A DNA stretch of 64,000 nt from Acestrorhynchus altus (GCA_034509495.1 CM067524.1:15848092-15912091); one strand, 5' to 3'; numbered from the stretch's first letter, positions 1 to 12,100 are shown. Notes: a model not told the origin generated them from the letters alone. Translations and numbers: made by a program.

Positions 1-351
1 TTCAATCAAGGTTTTCTTTTTTATATAATTTGGAGAAATGTCAAGTATTTAAAAAAAATATTATAAATAACAACAAACAAATTATTACAAATCCTCCTTT
101 TCCTTTCAGTGTGAAGAAACGAACATAAGGTACGAAAACATTCCACATCACGAGGCCAGGGCTCTAAAGGTCAACAGCTACAGACGTTTCTCTAACATTA
201 GTGCAGTTCCGTCACAAAGCCCTCAGCAGCCTTTAACTGCCCTCCCGAAGCCCCTTTAAAGAGGCGGCTCTGGATTTCCCCCTAGATGCCCGCTGGCCGT
301 GAAGACCCCCGTTCCCACAACCATGTAAACAGCGCGTGGAGAAGCACTCAC

Positions 352-550
352 CATGTTTAGACTTCAGAACACGGGTTCATTCAGACGCGTCTTTTCCGGA
401 GTGTCTCGCTCGCCTTGCCGCCAGGAAAGGGAAGAACCACGAGCGCTGCAACACAAACAATGGAGACACGAGTCCCACAGCGACCCCCGCAGCACTGGAA
501 GACCTTCACTGCGGCTACACCACACCTGATGACCGGCAGGGGGCGCCAAG
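352..550 (-). other. Candidate first exon of a minus-strand gene (possibly snrpf)
   Basis: On the minus strand an ATG (complement of 352-354) is followed at once by a consensus splice donor, GTGAGT (complement of 346-351). The 200 bp upstream on that strand are CpG-rich, as in a housekeeping promoter. In mammals the neighbour lying head-to-head with NTN4 is SNRPF (small nuclear ribonucleoprotein F), and I recall its first coding exon holding little more than the start codon. The orientation here fits that arrangement. No second exon is visible before the window edge, so gene identity is inference. The 5' limit given is approximate. Confidence 0.35.
533..546 (+). promoter_or_regulatory. CTCF-like motif
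   Basis: The 14-mer CCGGCAGGGGGCGC matches 13 of 14 positions of the vertebrate CTCF core CCASYAGRKGGCRS; the mismatch is G at position 3. It sits at the edge of the CpG-rich block, a common location for CTCF. Occupancy cannot be read from sequence. Confidence 0.4.
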
Positions 551-774
551 GTATTAAAACACTAAGGCAATTTCACACAGTCGCACAATTATTCACAGAA
601 GAGCACCACCACTCACCACACTTCTGAAGAATAACCAGAAAGTGGAGGTGTATGTTTGGATGAAAGCTGTGCAGTTTAGATTTCTTTCTAATATACAACA
701 ATAATAATTAGAAAATAAAATATATAATATATAATATTTATTAGAACCCAAACCTGTCTTTACTGTTTGCTGTT

Positions 775-863
775 GCAGTGACTGGCATGCACCACTAGGG
801 GCTTCACATGACACGTTGCTGCTGCAGTGACTGACATGCACCACTAGGGGCTTCACGTGACAC
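775..863 (+). repeat. Two-copy tandem repeat, 40-bp units at 49-bp spacing
   Basis: The units at 775-814 and 824-863 differ at two positions. Both contain GCATGCACCACTAGGGGC or its one-base variant. The spacer is 9 bp and differs from the units. Confidence 0.8.
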
Positions 864-1110
864 TGTCGCATGAAACGGCTATGGGACTCTGTAGAAACCA
901 GTACCATATAATAATGTCTTTCAAAACATCTTAAACTGAACTGCAAAGCTCAGAGGAACAGACACGTTCTTCTAAAGCTCCCACTGCTTATTTTAATGGG
1001 TTGGTCTCTGGACCAAACCTCAGAGGCACACTCAGGAAATGTGAACAAAGCAATTCAGAGTGTTTCGATGTAGTTTATTATTCAGGAATCCTAAATTTGT
1101 ACTACTACTC

Positions 1111-1152
<42 letters not shown>
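1111..1152 (+). repeat. (TTA)n microsatellite
   Basis: About 14 perfect TTA units within a very AT-rich stretch (roughly 1,080-1,350) that shows no gene. Confidence 0.9.
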
Positions 1153-1153
<1 letters not shown>

Positions 1154-2119
1154 TTGGGATTATTTATTTTATCTTAGTATCTCTGTATGTTTTATTTATT
1201 TTTTATTATATATTTTTTATTTTATTCAGTCTATAATTTTCTATTTTATTTGTATTGTTCTTATTTGACAAGGAAGCTATTAAATAAACTTTGATTTTAC
1301 TATGCTTTTTATAAGGTCACAGAAATAATGAATGAATGAATTAATTAATTATAATGTATCTAAAATACACATAGGCAAAACCTAATGATTAGATAATGCA
1401 GACATTTAGGGCAAATGGGTGGAGACCCCCTTCAGTCATATACTAAACCAGTGGTTCATTTTCCAAATCCAAAAAAACCTGTATGATACACACATTACCG
1501 TTTTCCTGCCTCAACACACTCAGTTCTCATCAAGAGGGGCTCATAAACTACCTGGCTGGGTCAGGTGTGTAAGAGCAGGAAAACCACAAAAAAGGTGCAG
1601 GACCAAGGTTTGGAACAGTACTCTAAACAGTAAGCCAAACTACAGCAGAACTGCAGGATGATTATGCAGGAAACCACAATAATCATCTCATAGACAATAA
1701 CAGATATTCTCAATGTCTGGTCTGAAGTGTGTGAACGCCACACTGCCTCCAACTAACTGCCATTTCTGCACTATGCAGGATAACAGGGTCTGAGTTGCTC
1801 AGTCATATTTGAGGAAAAATATAAGCTTAGTTCTTCACAGATTGTATGATGAATGTATGATGAAAAAAATTAACTGGCCCTCCTGACCTTTTTCCATTTT
1901 TGCATTTTTGTGATGCTACAAGCTTTCAAAATGAGAAGAGAACAAACCACCAAACACATTTTAAAGTCTGATTTCATTTTTACAGTAAATATGATTCATT
2001 GTATAATTAAACAAATCTGGTTTTGTCACTTTTGTTGGAAAAAGCATTTTTCATGTTCCTGTGGGCTCAACTGACAATTTATTTCAACCCCTTTTGATCA
2101 GATTCGTTTTGTATACTGC

Positions 2120-2345
2120 AAAAACTGGAGAGTTGAATTTTCAGAGTTAAATGTTTCAGAGATGTTTTTACTCTCAAGGTGTTATTTTAACAGGTTGGGA
2201 TTTTAATGGTGTTCAGTGTTGGAGTTATCTGACAGAGTTGATCAGGTCAGAGTTAATTCAGCACTGGTCAACTCTGCAAAGACTTAATTCAACTCTGATA
2301 CTTGTGAATTCCTCAAATGTGGGGATCTCAACTGAGTGGGGAACT
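2120..2345. repeat. AGAGTT/AACTCT-rich interspersed element
   Basis: AGAGTT recurs on the + strand (about 2,130, 2,144, 2,235 and 2,250) and AACTCT recurs in inverted sense (about 2,269 and 2,292). The block therefore has internal inverted-repeat character. It looks like a nonautonomous fish element, but I cannot assign a family. It abuts the tRNA-derived SINE. Confidence 0.4.
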
Positions 2346-2500
2346 GTGTTTGCACTCTCCCTCTGGTTGAGCAGCTGTGGCCTGGTGGTTAGAGACCGGC
2401 CCAGAGATCTTATGACTGTAATGTTGCTGGTTTGAATCCCTCAACTTGCAAGGCATGACTGAAGTGCTCTTGAACAAGGCACTTAACCCTAGTGTGTGGA
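2346..2500 (+). mobile_element. tRNA-derived SINE
   Basis: The head carries Pol III promoter boxes: an A-box-like TGGCCTGGTGGTTAGAG near 2,376 and a B-box-like GGTTTGAATCC near 2,429. After it comes a non-tRNA body with the recognisable phrase TGAACAAGGCACTTAACCC. This is the usual layout of a fish tRNA-derived SINE. It is old and diverged. Confidence 0.7.
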
Positions 2501-2569
2501 TGGGTTAAACGTGGAGAAAATAAAATAGTTAACTATGTATAGTTTAACAATTTTATGGAGTTAAATTAG

Positions 2570-3020
2570 ATTAGATTAGGTTACAGCATCAGTACAGTAC
2601 AGAAAAGTGTAGAAGATAAGATAATAATTTAGTAAAGAAACTATATACATATAAAGAATATATAATATAGAGACTATATTACAATATACAATAGTGCATG
2701 AAAAAAGAGTCATGTACGAGGAAAAGGATATTGCACATTATTATTGCACTTTTGAACTGTTTATTGCACAGAGTCCAGTTGTGTTGTGGTGTTCGGGTTG
2801 CGGGTTGCAGGTTACTGGTTGGTTCCTACTCATTCCCATCCTCTGTCCTCCTGTTACCACTCCCCCCCCCCCCCCCCATAGAGGAGTTGTACAGTCTGAT
2901 GGTGTTTGGGACAAAAGAGTTTTCAAGTCTATTGGTCCTGCACTTGGGCAGGAGCAATCTATCACTGAACAGGCTCCTCTGGTGGCTGATGACATCGTAT
3001 AGAGGGTGACTGGCATTGTC
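2570..3020. repeat. Probable LINE-derived interspersed repeat with a C16 run
   Basis: The stretch holding GAGTTGTACAGTCTGATGG (2,883-2,901) and its neighbours resembles a common fish non-LTR retrotransposon-derived repeat. It includes a run of 16 C at 2,862-2,877. Short open frames here look like shadows of the repeat and not host genes. Confidence 0.45.
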
Positions 3021-4150
3021 CATAATGTCCAGTAGTTACTGTTATGAATAGTAATAGTAAAAGAAAAAGTAAAACAACTCAGAGCAGTGTTATTTTTATA
3101 ATCCCTTATTATTTTTTAAACCCTGTTTTGTGAGTTAAAAAGGGAACTCTGATGGCCTTGTATCCCTTTCCAGGTACACTGGCAATGAAATTAGATACTT
3201 GATATCTGTCTGATATCTGATATCCACATTTATACTGTAGAGAATAAACAGAATGGTATGCAAAGCCTGTGATATTGCAAACCAGTTGAACTGACAGACA
3301 GCATTGGTTGTACTCACTTCAATCACATTTAATCCAATCAGATAGCTGCTAACCTAGGGAACAGATATCCCTAAAAGTACAGAACAAAAATTTTCTCTCT
3401 CGTTTCTACCTTCCATGCCAAGAAGCAAATTCCAAATAACATTTTTCTTTAAACAAGCTTTGTGACACACAAAGGATGCTTGTTTGGATAAATGGAATGA
3501 CAGGAATGGCAGGCTGTGTTGCCTCATGACGTCCCTTCAGATGTGTAAAGAGAATGGGAGATCCGTTGGAGGGCTTGCTGTAGTCTGAGCAGCTAACCCA
3601 AGAAAAACATCAGGGAAATGAAATGTCAGCTTCATTCCCAATATCGGAACTTCCCTCCAAGTTTGAATGTTTGGTCTTGAAGGGGATTCCCCTGAGTAGA
3701 GGTGTCTCAGTATTCCAAGGTTTATCTCGGTCTTCTGTCAAGTTCTAATATGAAAGTCCCCTTTCATCCACACAGGCAGTGTATTTTGGACCATAACATG
3801 TTGAAGCACTTAACAATATCAAATACATAACAGAATTCACAAGGCCCCATATTGAGCTGAACTAAATGTATCTATTTTTTAGATGGAAGACATACAGATA
3901 CACACCACAGGTCCATACATGAAAGCTTTAATAAGGTACATGGAAACAAGTCAGAACAAAAATCATTTACATATCAGTTTTAAAGTCATTTAAAAAGGAA
4001 ATTGTATGCAGAATGTTTTGTTACATATACTCAGAAGTGTCGCAATACCATAAGGAGACATGTTTACCCTCTATGAAGGGCTTGTCTGTTAGCTGAATAT
4101 TTTAGTCAGGTGTATTAGCAGTGGTGGAGCTGCAATTGGTAAATGATTTG

Positions 4151-4560
4151 TAGGGCTGGGCAATATGGACAGCAATATCCTGATATATTTTAGCTGAATG
4201 GTGATATAAAATATGTGATATATGATGTGAAAAATACAATGGTAAAAAATTAGGATGCCCTATGAAATCCTTCTTCTGTCATTTTTACTACACTTGAACA
4301 TGCTAAAATCTGATAAGTCTTATGACCCCCCCATAGTGTGTATGTGTGAGTGCTAATGGGGAGGAGGGGGGCAGAGTAGAGAAGGAACTGAAAGCAGGGG
4401 GTTGGGCAGAGTAAGGAAATAGAAAAAAGGTTTCTGTAAGGTTGAAACAGAATGTTGTTTAAACATATTAAAACTCAGTATAATGAAATCACTTCAGTTC
4501 ATAACTTGCTCTATTTATATCTGGAAATCAATACAAATATCAATATTTTGTCCCAATGAC
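4151..4560 (+). mobile_element. Nonautonomous repeat beginning GGGCTGGGCAATAT
   Basis: The left edge GGGCTGGGCAATAT and the AT-rich CAATAT/GATATA interior match a common fish repeat that I associate with nonautonomous hAT-like elements. A similar edge occurs in reverse near 39,940 and near 43,825. The 3' limit is approximate. Confidence 0.45.
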
Positions 4561-5195
4561 CAGCATACAATTTGTCATAGGTTAGTACTGTTCTAGTGTA
4601 CAAATATGTGTGTATTTTCCATTGCAAACATTTATGGTAGACCAAGTTTGAACAGATTTGTTCTTTCAGTCTGTAGTAGCGTGATCCATGCCAATCTAAT
4701 AGACTATTCTAGTAAAATTCAGAAAGAAGTCCAAATCTTTACTAAAGTACTAAGCACTAAGAATGACTGTATTGCTGAAACCCAGCACATAAAGGCAGCC
4801 AACCACCAGGAAAACATGCTTGGAGGAGATACTAAATGCCAAGCTACTACAAGTTACTCACCAAGAGAGTGTAGGATGAATTATATGACTGAACAACTCA
4901 GGAGGCCATTCCCCTGTTTTGATCAGCAGTGATGGCAGAAATTGCATCAGCTGCAAAGCTTTATTTCATGCCAATGCAGATGATTTGATGATTGTTTTAA
5001 ATGAATTTAAATGAAGTCAAGGTAAAATCAGATGTAGTCACTTTTTAGCGAAAATGGTAAAAGAATCCATATATAGAACATGCTAATGAAACATTATCAT
5101 GCTAACAGAGTGTAAAATCATATATTTCATAGACTGGTTTGAATCTGATTCGAAACCATATACAAACGTTGTCCTTCGCATTTAAGAAAAACACA

Positions 5196-5225
5196 CACAC
5201 GCACACACACACACACACACACACA
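5196..5225 (+). repeat. (CA)n microsatellite
   Basis: Short, almost perfect CA tract with one G interruption, next to a SINE-like segment. Confidence 0.9.
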
Positions 5226-5239
5226 CTCCCTAGTGAATA

Positions 5240-5430
5240 CACACACTAGGGGCAGTGAGCACATGCCAGCATCAGTGGGTAGCCTTTTCCATACATTTAA
5301 GTGCTATGGTCAAGGGCACTTCAGTTAGGTCCCATCAGGTCAGTGTATATGGAACCTTAAAACCTTTCAGTTTCAAGGCTGTTTCCCTAACCACCACTAG
5401 TTCCTTAACCACCAGGCCATGCCTGCTCTA
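5240..5430 (-). mobile_element. Minus-strand SINE-like fragment
   Basis: On the reverse strand, GGCCTGGTGGTTAAGG (complement near 5,405-5,420) resembles the A-box region of the SINE at 2,346. A tail with the phrase for 'ctatggtcaagggcacttcag' lies at the far end (5,305-5,325). The copy is strongly diverged. Confidence 0.45.
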
Positions 5431-5454
5431 TTCATTCATCTTCTTATTTGTTTC

Positions 5455-5600
5455 CTCCGTGTCAGGGTTGCAGTGGGTCCAGCCTCTTTTTCAAATCAAC
5501 AGAGTGCCAGTCCATCACAGGGTACCACACACACACCACATATAGGTGTCAATTTAACAATGCCAGTTCACCTATGATGTGTTCTAGGAACCTGTGTGAC
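5455..5600 (-). mobile_element. Fish SINE/L2-type tail, reverse copy
   Basis: The phrases TGCAGTGGGTCCAGCCT and AGTGCCAGTCCATCACAGGG belong to a very common fish retroelement tail. The forward version lies at 34,855-35,085. It runs directly into the long CA tract that follows. Confidence 0.5.
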
Positions 5601-5628
5601 ACACACACACACACACACACACACTCGT

Positions 5629-5706
<78 letters not shown>
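5600..5706 (+). repeat. (CA)n microsatellite, about 105 bp
   Basis: Nearly perfect CA repeat with a short interruption near 5,625-5,632. The apparent cysteine/valine or threonine/histidine frames across it are repeat artefacts. Confidence 0.95.
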
Positions 5707-5708
<2 letters not shown>

Positions 5709-7286
5709 CCTGCGGCACCACTGTGGGGACTCTAGAGACAGATATTGTGACCTGAATTACAACCCCTAAGACACACCTGAAATACTTTATCTTATAAAAT
5801 GCATAGAACTCCACATAAATGACTTCGTGGAAAAGGAAGGCGTGTGTGCTCCTAACCTCAAGTGCTTTTAAAATATTTCACTCTTGGGGAATAAGAGCCA
5901 ACGATTAGTTTCTGATTCCGGAGTTTGCTTGAAAGCAGCCTGCAAATCCTCACTAACGGATTAGCAGCGGAAATCTTTTCACCCAGCCGCATTCCACAGC
6001 ATCTACCAGGACAAGTTCAGTGAACGTCTGTGGTTTATCCGCTCACACTTCTCCACAACCCCTCTACCACCTTCAAAGGCCACACATCCGACAACATCCC
6101 TCACTCTCATATGAAGCAAACTGAAGAGAGAATCCAAACACTCACTCAAACACACCTCTTACACACCTCCACTAAACCATACATACACTACACATTTATA
6201 CTACTAACCTCAAATACAATTCCACTACTACACCTTCCTACTACAACACACACCCACTGAAATACACTTACCAAGATATTTCCACCATAAGCACATGAAA
6301 CCTATGAGAAAACATACATAAATAAATAAATAAATGGGAGAACTTACACAATACAATATCAATGTAAACCTTTAAAGCAAAATTATGAAGGGTGTTTATT
6401 ACAGACATCCAACCTTGCAAAATGTTTTTGCAATCCTCCTGATAGCCAGTCCATCCCTGCCTATGGGCAATGGAAAAGTCACTGCTATAAAGAGAACAGC
6501 AACACTATTATTATTTTGAGCCTATATGCAGGGTCAGTGCGTTATTCACTGTTTTGAATATTGTGGAATGGAAAATGCTTTCTGTGTCACTCTCTCTCTC
6601 TCTCTCAGTACATTTCACTGACTTGCTCTGTCTCATTCCCAAAAATATATATGCATGGGCCCAAAATACAGAATTTTTTTGGGATATTGTCTGTGTAATG
6701 CCTCCCAATGCTAGCTGCACTAAGTAACTTTGATGAAGTGGGCAGGATGGTCCTGACAAGAACATTGTAACACTGTGCACCCTTAGTCATATTTCTGAAA
6801 TCCTGCAATCAGTCTACATGATTTTTTCACTTTCAGTGATTGCTCTGTATCTTTCAACCTGTCAAAAAATACATATGTAAAGTGTATCCTTTTGACTGCT
6901 GTAGTCGATGTAAGCCTCAGATCTATACATCAAGGAGAATTCATGCAGTTAATACTGGGGTTTCTAGTCATAGTGGGTTGTGGCTAACAGCGTGTAACAG
7001 CATTCTTTTAAAAAGACTGCAGCTTTCACATTTTATAGCAACAAGGGGGACAAATAATCTTCTGTTTCTGTTTCAGAAAATAACAAAAGGAAACCCTTTA
7101 AAACATATTTTATTTCATGTCCCCTGGACAATGTGGACAACAGGACATACAATCTAATTTTTAATACATTTCCATGCTTCAGATTTTACTAAATATTGTG
7201 TAACAGATGTAAGAGCTATCACAAGATGAGCTGGAGGAGGAGGAGGGCCAGAAGCCTTCTGTTTACTTCAATTGGGCAGACTTTTG

Positions 7287-7317
7287 AAAATAAATAAATA
7301 AATAAATAAATAAATAA

Positions 7318-7408
<91 letters not shown>
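7287..7408 (+). repeat. (AAAT)n-(GATA)n compound microsatellite
   Basis: About 34 bp of AAAT units pass directly into about 88 bp of perfect GATA units. GATA tracts of this type (Bkm-like) are common in fish and are sometimes enriched on sex chromosomes. Nothing else in the window addresses sex linkage. Confidence 0.95.
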
Positions 7409-8599
7409 TTTAATAGATATTTTTACACAAGGATGATAAGAGCATGCTCATCCCCACAGATGTTTACCTCTTTCACTGGAAATGTCAGCTTCTGCACAGC
7501 ACATTTCTGCACTGTCCAGTTATTATCAGCCAGACCAGTTAACTCATTGCACTAAGTTACCATGTGGGTTTTTAAAACATTAGAGATTTGCTTCTGCAAG
7601 TAATTTTTTTTTACCAACAAGTATTATCTTGAGCCTATAATCATGTCCAGTGTATGAACATGATCTGATGATTAGCCTTATTAAAGTGATAATCTGTGCA
7701 TTTTGGGGATTTGAGACCTCTAGTCAGAATGTGTAATTACATTGAGCATTTCTACTTTAAAATGTGTTGTGGTGAAATAGTGTCACAATGTAGAAAGCAG
7801 TTATTTTATCTAGATTTGTTGTTGCACAGACAATTCTAGTCAGACGTTGGCAGTCACGATCATTACCGCCCATTGTGGGTTATAGTGCCTTCTATGATGC
7901 TTTCCCGGGAAACATGTGACACTGTGCATCGAGGGATGTTAAACGATAAACGTTTGGAAATGTCCTCTCCATCTAGCAATCACTATCATGCGTGTTAAAT
8001 AATTCCCATCGCCTTCCCATGAGCATGGTAGCCAGTGTTCATCCTTACAAACAAGATGAACAGGGGGTTTGTTTCAGGTTGTCAATTGTGGGGGTCTGTT
8101 TCGATCAGCCCCTTCATCCTCAGCAGCCCACACCCATAGCTACCTACTGGGATTTTCCCCTGGCCTAGCGCTGGCCAGTCCATCACTGGTTCCATCTACT
8201 TCAGCTGATGATTAGGTTCAGGAACAGACATATTTATTAAGTGAATTTATGTAGCCCTGATTAATAGTATCTAGCACCAATTGCTGAACCATAGATAGAA
8301 GGTCGGCAGGCTGGATGTTTTCCACAAGGGAGCACTGAAACATTGGGGGCTTTTGGTGTGCTTTATCAGTGCCATTGTCCGTTTTGTTTCGTTTTAATTG
8401 GCTTTCGTTACTTCATTCATTCCACAGTGATCTGTGTGCACACAAAACACAGCCAATACATTTGGTGTGAGTTGGGAAATGGTCATGGAAACGTGCTTGA
8501 CCACAAAACAACACAACAGACATATAAATGGACCTCAGACAGACAGACAGACACACACACAATAAACATGAGACCAAGGCTGGATATGTGCCCTTTAAT

Positions 8600-9064
8600 G
8601 CGGAGTAAAAAAAACACTGCGTGCAAGGGGCGGGGCTTACGTTGACGGACCTGTCAATCACACAGAAACAAACAACGCTTTTAGGGGTTCAGCGGGTGTG
8701 TGGAGGAGAGAGAGAGAGAGAGAGAGTGTGTGTGTGTGTGTGTGTGTGCGAGAGAGAGAGAGAGAGAGAGTGTGAGTGAGTGTGTGTGTCTGTGTGAGTG
8801 AGAGAGCGAGAGAGAGAGAGAGACTGACAGTGCAGAGTGTGAGTGGGACTGTAGTTAAATGGTCAAATGGCTGTTGGAGCTCCGCAGGTGAGCTGCGCGT
8901 GCTCCTTATTGCTGGGAACGAGCTGCACCTGGCCGCTGCACGCGCACGAGGTCGTGCTTCTACTTGCCGTTTGAGCAACTGTGGCGCCCGACACGAAAAC
9001 ACGTTTTAAAAGAGTCGACTACAGAGAAGAGGACGTTTTGGCTGGACAAACGGGCGAGGGCGTG
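8600..9064 (+). promoter_or_regulatory. ntn4: ntn4 promoter and 5' leader with GA/GT repeats
   Basis: The 465 bp before the netrin-4 start codon become GC-richer (about 8,870-9,060) and contain a compound (GA)n/(GT)n tract at about 8,709-8,822. The transcription start is not determinable. If it lies upstream of the tract, the GA/GU repeat is part of the mRNA leader. GA-repeat promoters can recruit GAGA-type factors and give dispersed starts; that is inference here. Confidence 0.45.
8709..8822 (+). repeat. Compound (GA)n/(GT)n microsatellite
   Basis: Alternating blocks of GA and GT repeats with few interruptions, about 240 bp upstream of the ntn4 ATG. Proteins predicted across it are repeat artefacts. 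Confidence 0.95.
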
Positions 9065-9125
9065 ATGGAGCGATGGACTGTGTTTGTTGTTCTTGTGTGG
9101 GGGGGTCCTCAGCTGGTGCGTTCAG
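9065..9125 (+). CDS. ntn4: ntn4 exon 1: signal peptide
   Basis: Encodes MERWTVFVVLVWGGPQLVRS, a short basic start, a hydrophobic core and a polar end, as in a secretory leader. It ends at donor CAG|GTCAGT in phase 1. Confidence 0.93.
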
Positions 9126-12100
9126 GTCAGTGTTTTCATGACTTCAGAAGAGGAGTGCTACAAATGTGCTGCAGGTGCTACAAAAACTAGAGTTACTTAG
9201 TCTCACACACATACACACAGTGGTGTTTCTATTGCAGTCTAGCAGTGTCTCTGAATACAGCAGCCCTGGGTTCTTCTAATCAGCTGCCTAGCAGACAGAA
9301 AATAGTTGAGACCCACAAAGCAGGAGAAATATGCTAGATGAGAACTTTTTCAGGTTTGCTCTTTCCTAATTTCCAATTAATGGGAACGTTGCAGGTGAAG
9401 AAAAGTTCTGGAAGACCAACAAATAGGTCATTTTTAAAATTTTGTTAGTCTAAAACTATTTACATCTGCAGGTTACACACTCTACACTTTACTGTCAGGT
9501 TCTGGAGACTGGGAATCCACACAGGGACCCGGGACCCCTTGGTACAAATGTGTTTGTTCTTTATATTTGTAGGATGCTGAGGGGTTTACTAGGGTCTTTA
9601 TATTCATCTATCTTATTTACATCCACAGTGGACTGTTCCTTCACTGTGACTGACTTTGATAGCCCAATATCCCAATCACTGGTTCGATGCTCATTTATGC
9701 CACTGTCATCCACAGCCATGAGTCCCAGAGAGCATCTTGGTGCTGTCCAATGAAAAACATGCATCTCCGTTTGTGCCTGTTTTATGTCTTCTCTGTTGTT
9801 TGAATCCTGTAGATACCTTGTACATTGTATAAATAATCCTACATAAATGACTTTGAATAAACATGTCAGGTCACATAACACATATTGTATTAACATCCAT
9901 TCAAAGTTAAGAACATTTTGCCTTCTTCTTTAAAGTCACTATTTTGGAAAAAATATGGATGAGAGGCACCCTTTTCCAACTTTCAGTGGAGATATTGAGC
10001 TCGCACCACTAACAAGTACAGACTTACGTTACCTCAAGGCCCATTATCTTTTACAAAAGGTATTTTGTAAATGATGTGCTAACATGGTGCTTTACTTGAC
10101 AAGCATGACTTTAGTGTTTCTTAACCGAATTGCCATCAGCTGAAGTAGTTAGATATAGCATGTAAGCAGAATCTCACAAAACTGGAAGATTTTCCAATGA
10201 AGAATGGATGAAAATACCTCAAACAAAGAATTGAAAGACTCTTGCCTGGCTACAAAAAGCCTTTACAAGCTTGCTTTGACCCTTTCTTCATTGTTATTTT
10301 GAAAATGTAAAAAATAGAAAAGGCTGTGTTGTTTGAGTAATACTATAATGTCCATACTCTATGAATTAAAACATTGTACCTTAAAATTCTTTTATTACAT
10401 AAAATAACTTTTTGCTCAATACAATGAACAAAATAATTATTTGATGATTGAAGTTTTCTTGCCTACAAAGAATGGGAAGGTCTGTAATTTGTATCTTAGG
10501 TCAACTGTGAGACAGAATCTAAATATCCAGAAAATCACATTGTATGATTTGTATTTTAGTTTAGATTCTATTTTTATTTGCATTCTATTTTAGATTCTGT
10601 CTCTCACGGTTCAAGTGTACCTATGATAAAATGACAGTCCTCTCCATTCTTTGTAGGTGGGAAAACTTGCAAAATCGATAGTGTATCAAATATTTATTTT
10701 CCCCACTGTATGTTTCCTTGATCATGACATAACATTGCAACATATCAAATAACTTTATTTGAATCTGAATATTGAATCCCTGATCAGCATAAGTCTCAGC
10801 AGATTTGAAAACTAATGCCAATGATTCAGAATTCCCATATTAATGTATCCGTTCTGATTACCATGAATTAAATGCACAAATTGAACTTAAAGTTTAAAAC
10901 AAACTGTTTGAGAACACTATTTCATGACTATTGTTTTATAGGGATACAGTATTTTAATAGGCATTATTATGCAATAGGGTATGTACCATGTTATGGACAA
11001 AGTAACAGCGACACCAGTTCATTCATTTTTCCTTCAGATGACAAAGGAGTTTATTCTGCTTTAATTAGAGCAACTGCCTCTACTGTTCAGGAAAGACTTT
11101 CTAAAAGATTGACAAGTTTTGCAAGCATTCAGTGATGGGTGGTGTTGAGGTCAAAATAGTGGATGATCACACCCCACTTTATCCCCAACTCATTCCAAAA
11201 GTATTTGATGGAGCACCATCATTCCAGAGAATAACATTCCACTACTTTAAAGCTCTTTGCTGGGGTGCTCCTATTCTACAGGCAGTACTTTGCTACAGAA
11301 ACTGGACATCCTGTATGTGTGCATTTGAATATTTGTGTCAGCAGTTACCTTAAAATAGCTGAATACATTTTTAGAAGGGGTGTCCATATACATTTGGACA
11401 TATTTTTTTCTCCTAAAACTAGTATGTATTAAAAATATATTCCATAATCTTTGCCCTGGAATGACATTTTTGAGTTTTTCCTCTCTAACACACCTGACTG
11501 AGATAAATTTTTAAACAAGCCTGTAAGTTGAAATGGGTGTAATAGAAACTTAAATATACAATATATCATTGTTATTCTTTTGTGTGTTATGCTGTTTGTG
11601 TATGTGTGTGCATGATCATCAGGATGTGAGAATCAAGTGTGCAATCCTCAAATGGGTAACCTGGCTGTGGGGAGGCACCTGCACACTGACACCCATTGTG
11701 GCTCCAATTCACCCGAGTACTATTGTAACTACAATGAAGGGAGCTGCGTACCACAGTGTGGGGTTTGTGATCCAGCCATGACTGAACAGACTCACCTGCC
11801 CAGTGCGATGACAGACTCACCCTTTAGACACCCACCTACATGGTGGCAGTCTGCCCAAGGTGTTACCACAGAGATTGTGCAGTTAGATCTGGAGGTGGAG
11901 TTTTATTTCACTCATCTGATCATAATCTTCCGCTCACCCCGGCCGGCCGCAATGGCTCTTGAGCGCTCACAGGATTTTGGGCAGACGTGGAGCACACTGT
12001 GTCTGTATGCCCAAAATTGCAACAAGCAGTTTGGAATAGAGGAAAGCCATGGATGCACAGAGAAGTACTCCTCAGCATTGCCGTGCAGTGGTGGAGAGGT

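Larger units (their letters stand above)
240..560. promoter_or_regulatory. CpG-rich promoter-like block
   Basis: This block is rich in CG dinucleotides (for example near 331-337, 384-392, 405-425, 441-447 and 541-546), while the surrounding DNA is AT-rich. It contains the candidate minus-strand first exon and a CTCF-like motif. It is best read as the promoter of a gene transcribed leftwards out of the window. No TATA box was recognised. Confidence 0.45.
560..8600. other. Repeat-rich DNA upstream of ntn4, no gene seen
   Basis: Apart from the repeats listed separately, no exon with splice sites and recognisable protein was found on either strand. Stretches such as 3,030-4,140, 4,600-5,190, 5,760-7,280 and 7,410-8,600 are AT-rich and hold only short chance frames. 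Regulatory elements for ntn4 could lie here but cannot be identified from one sequence. Confidence 0.6.

Noticed and set aside
110..259. Possible plus-strand last exon: pyrimidine tract, CAG, then 49 open codons to TAA
   Set aside because: The encoded sequence matches nothing I recognise, no nearby poly(A) signal is convincing, and it overlaps the likely first intron of the minus-strand candidate. It may be chance in GC-rich DNA.
5584..5814. Cysteine/valine-rich and threonine/histidine-rich proteins over CA tracts (also near 14,272, 43,367 and 44,208)
   Set aside because: Translation of a dinucleotide repeat; no gene.
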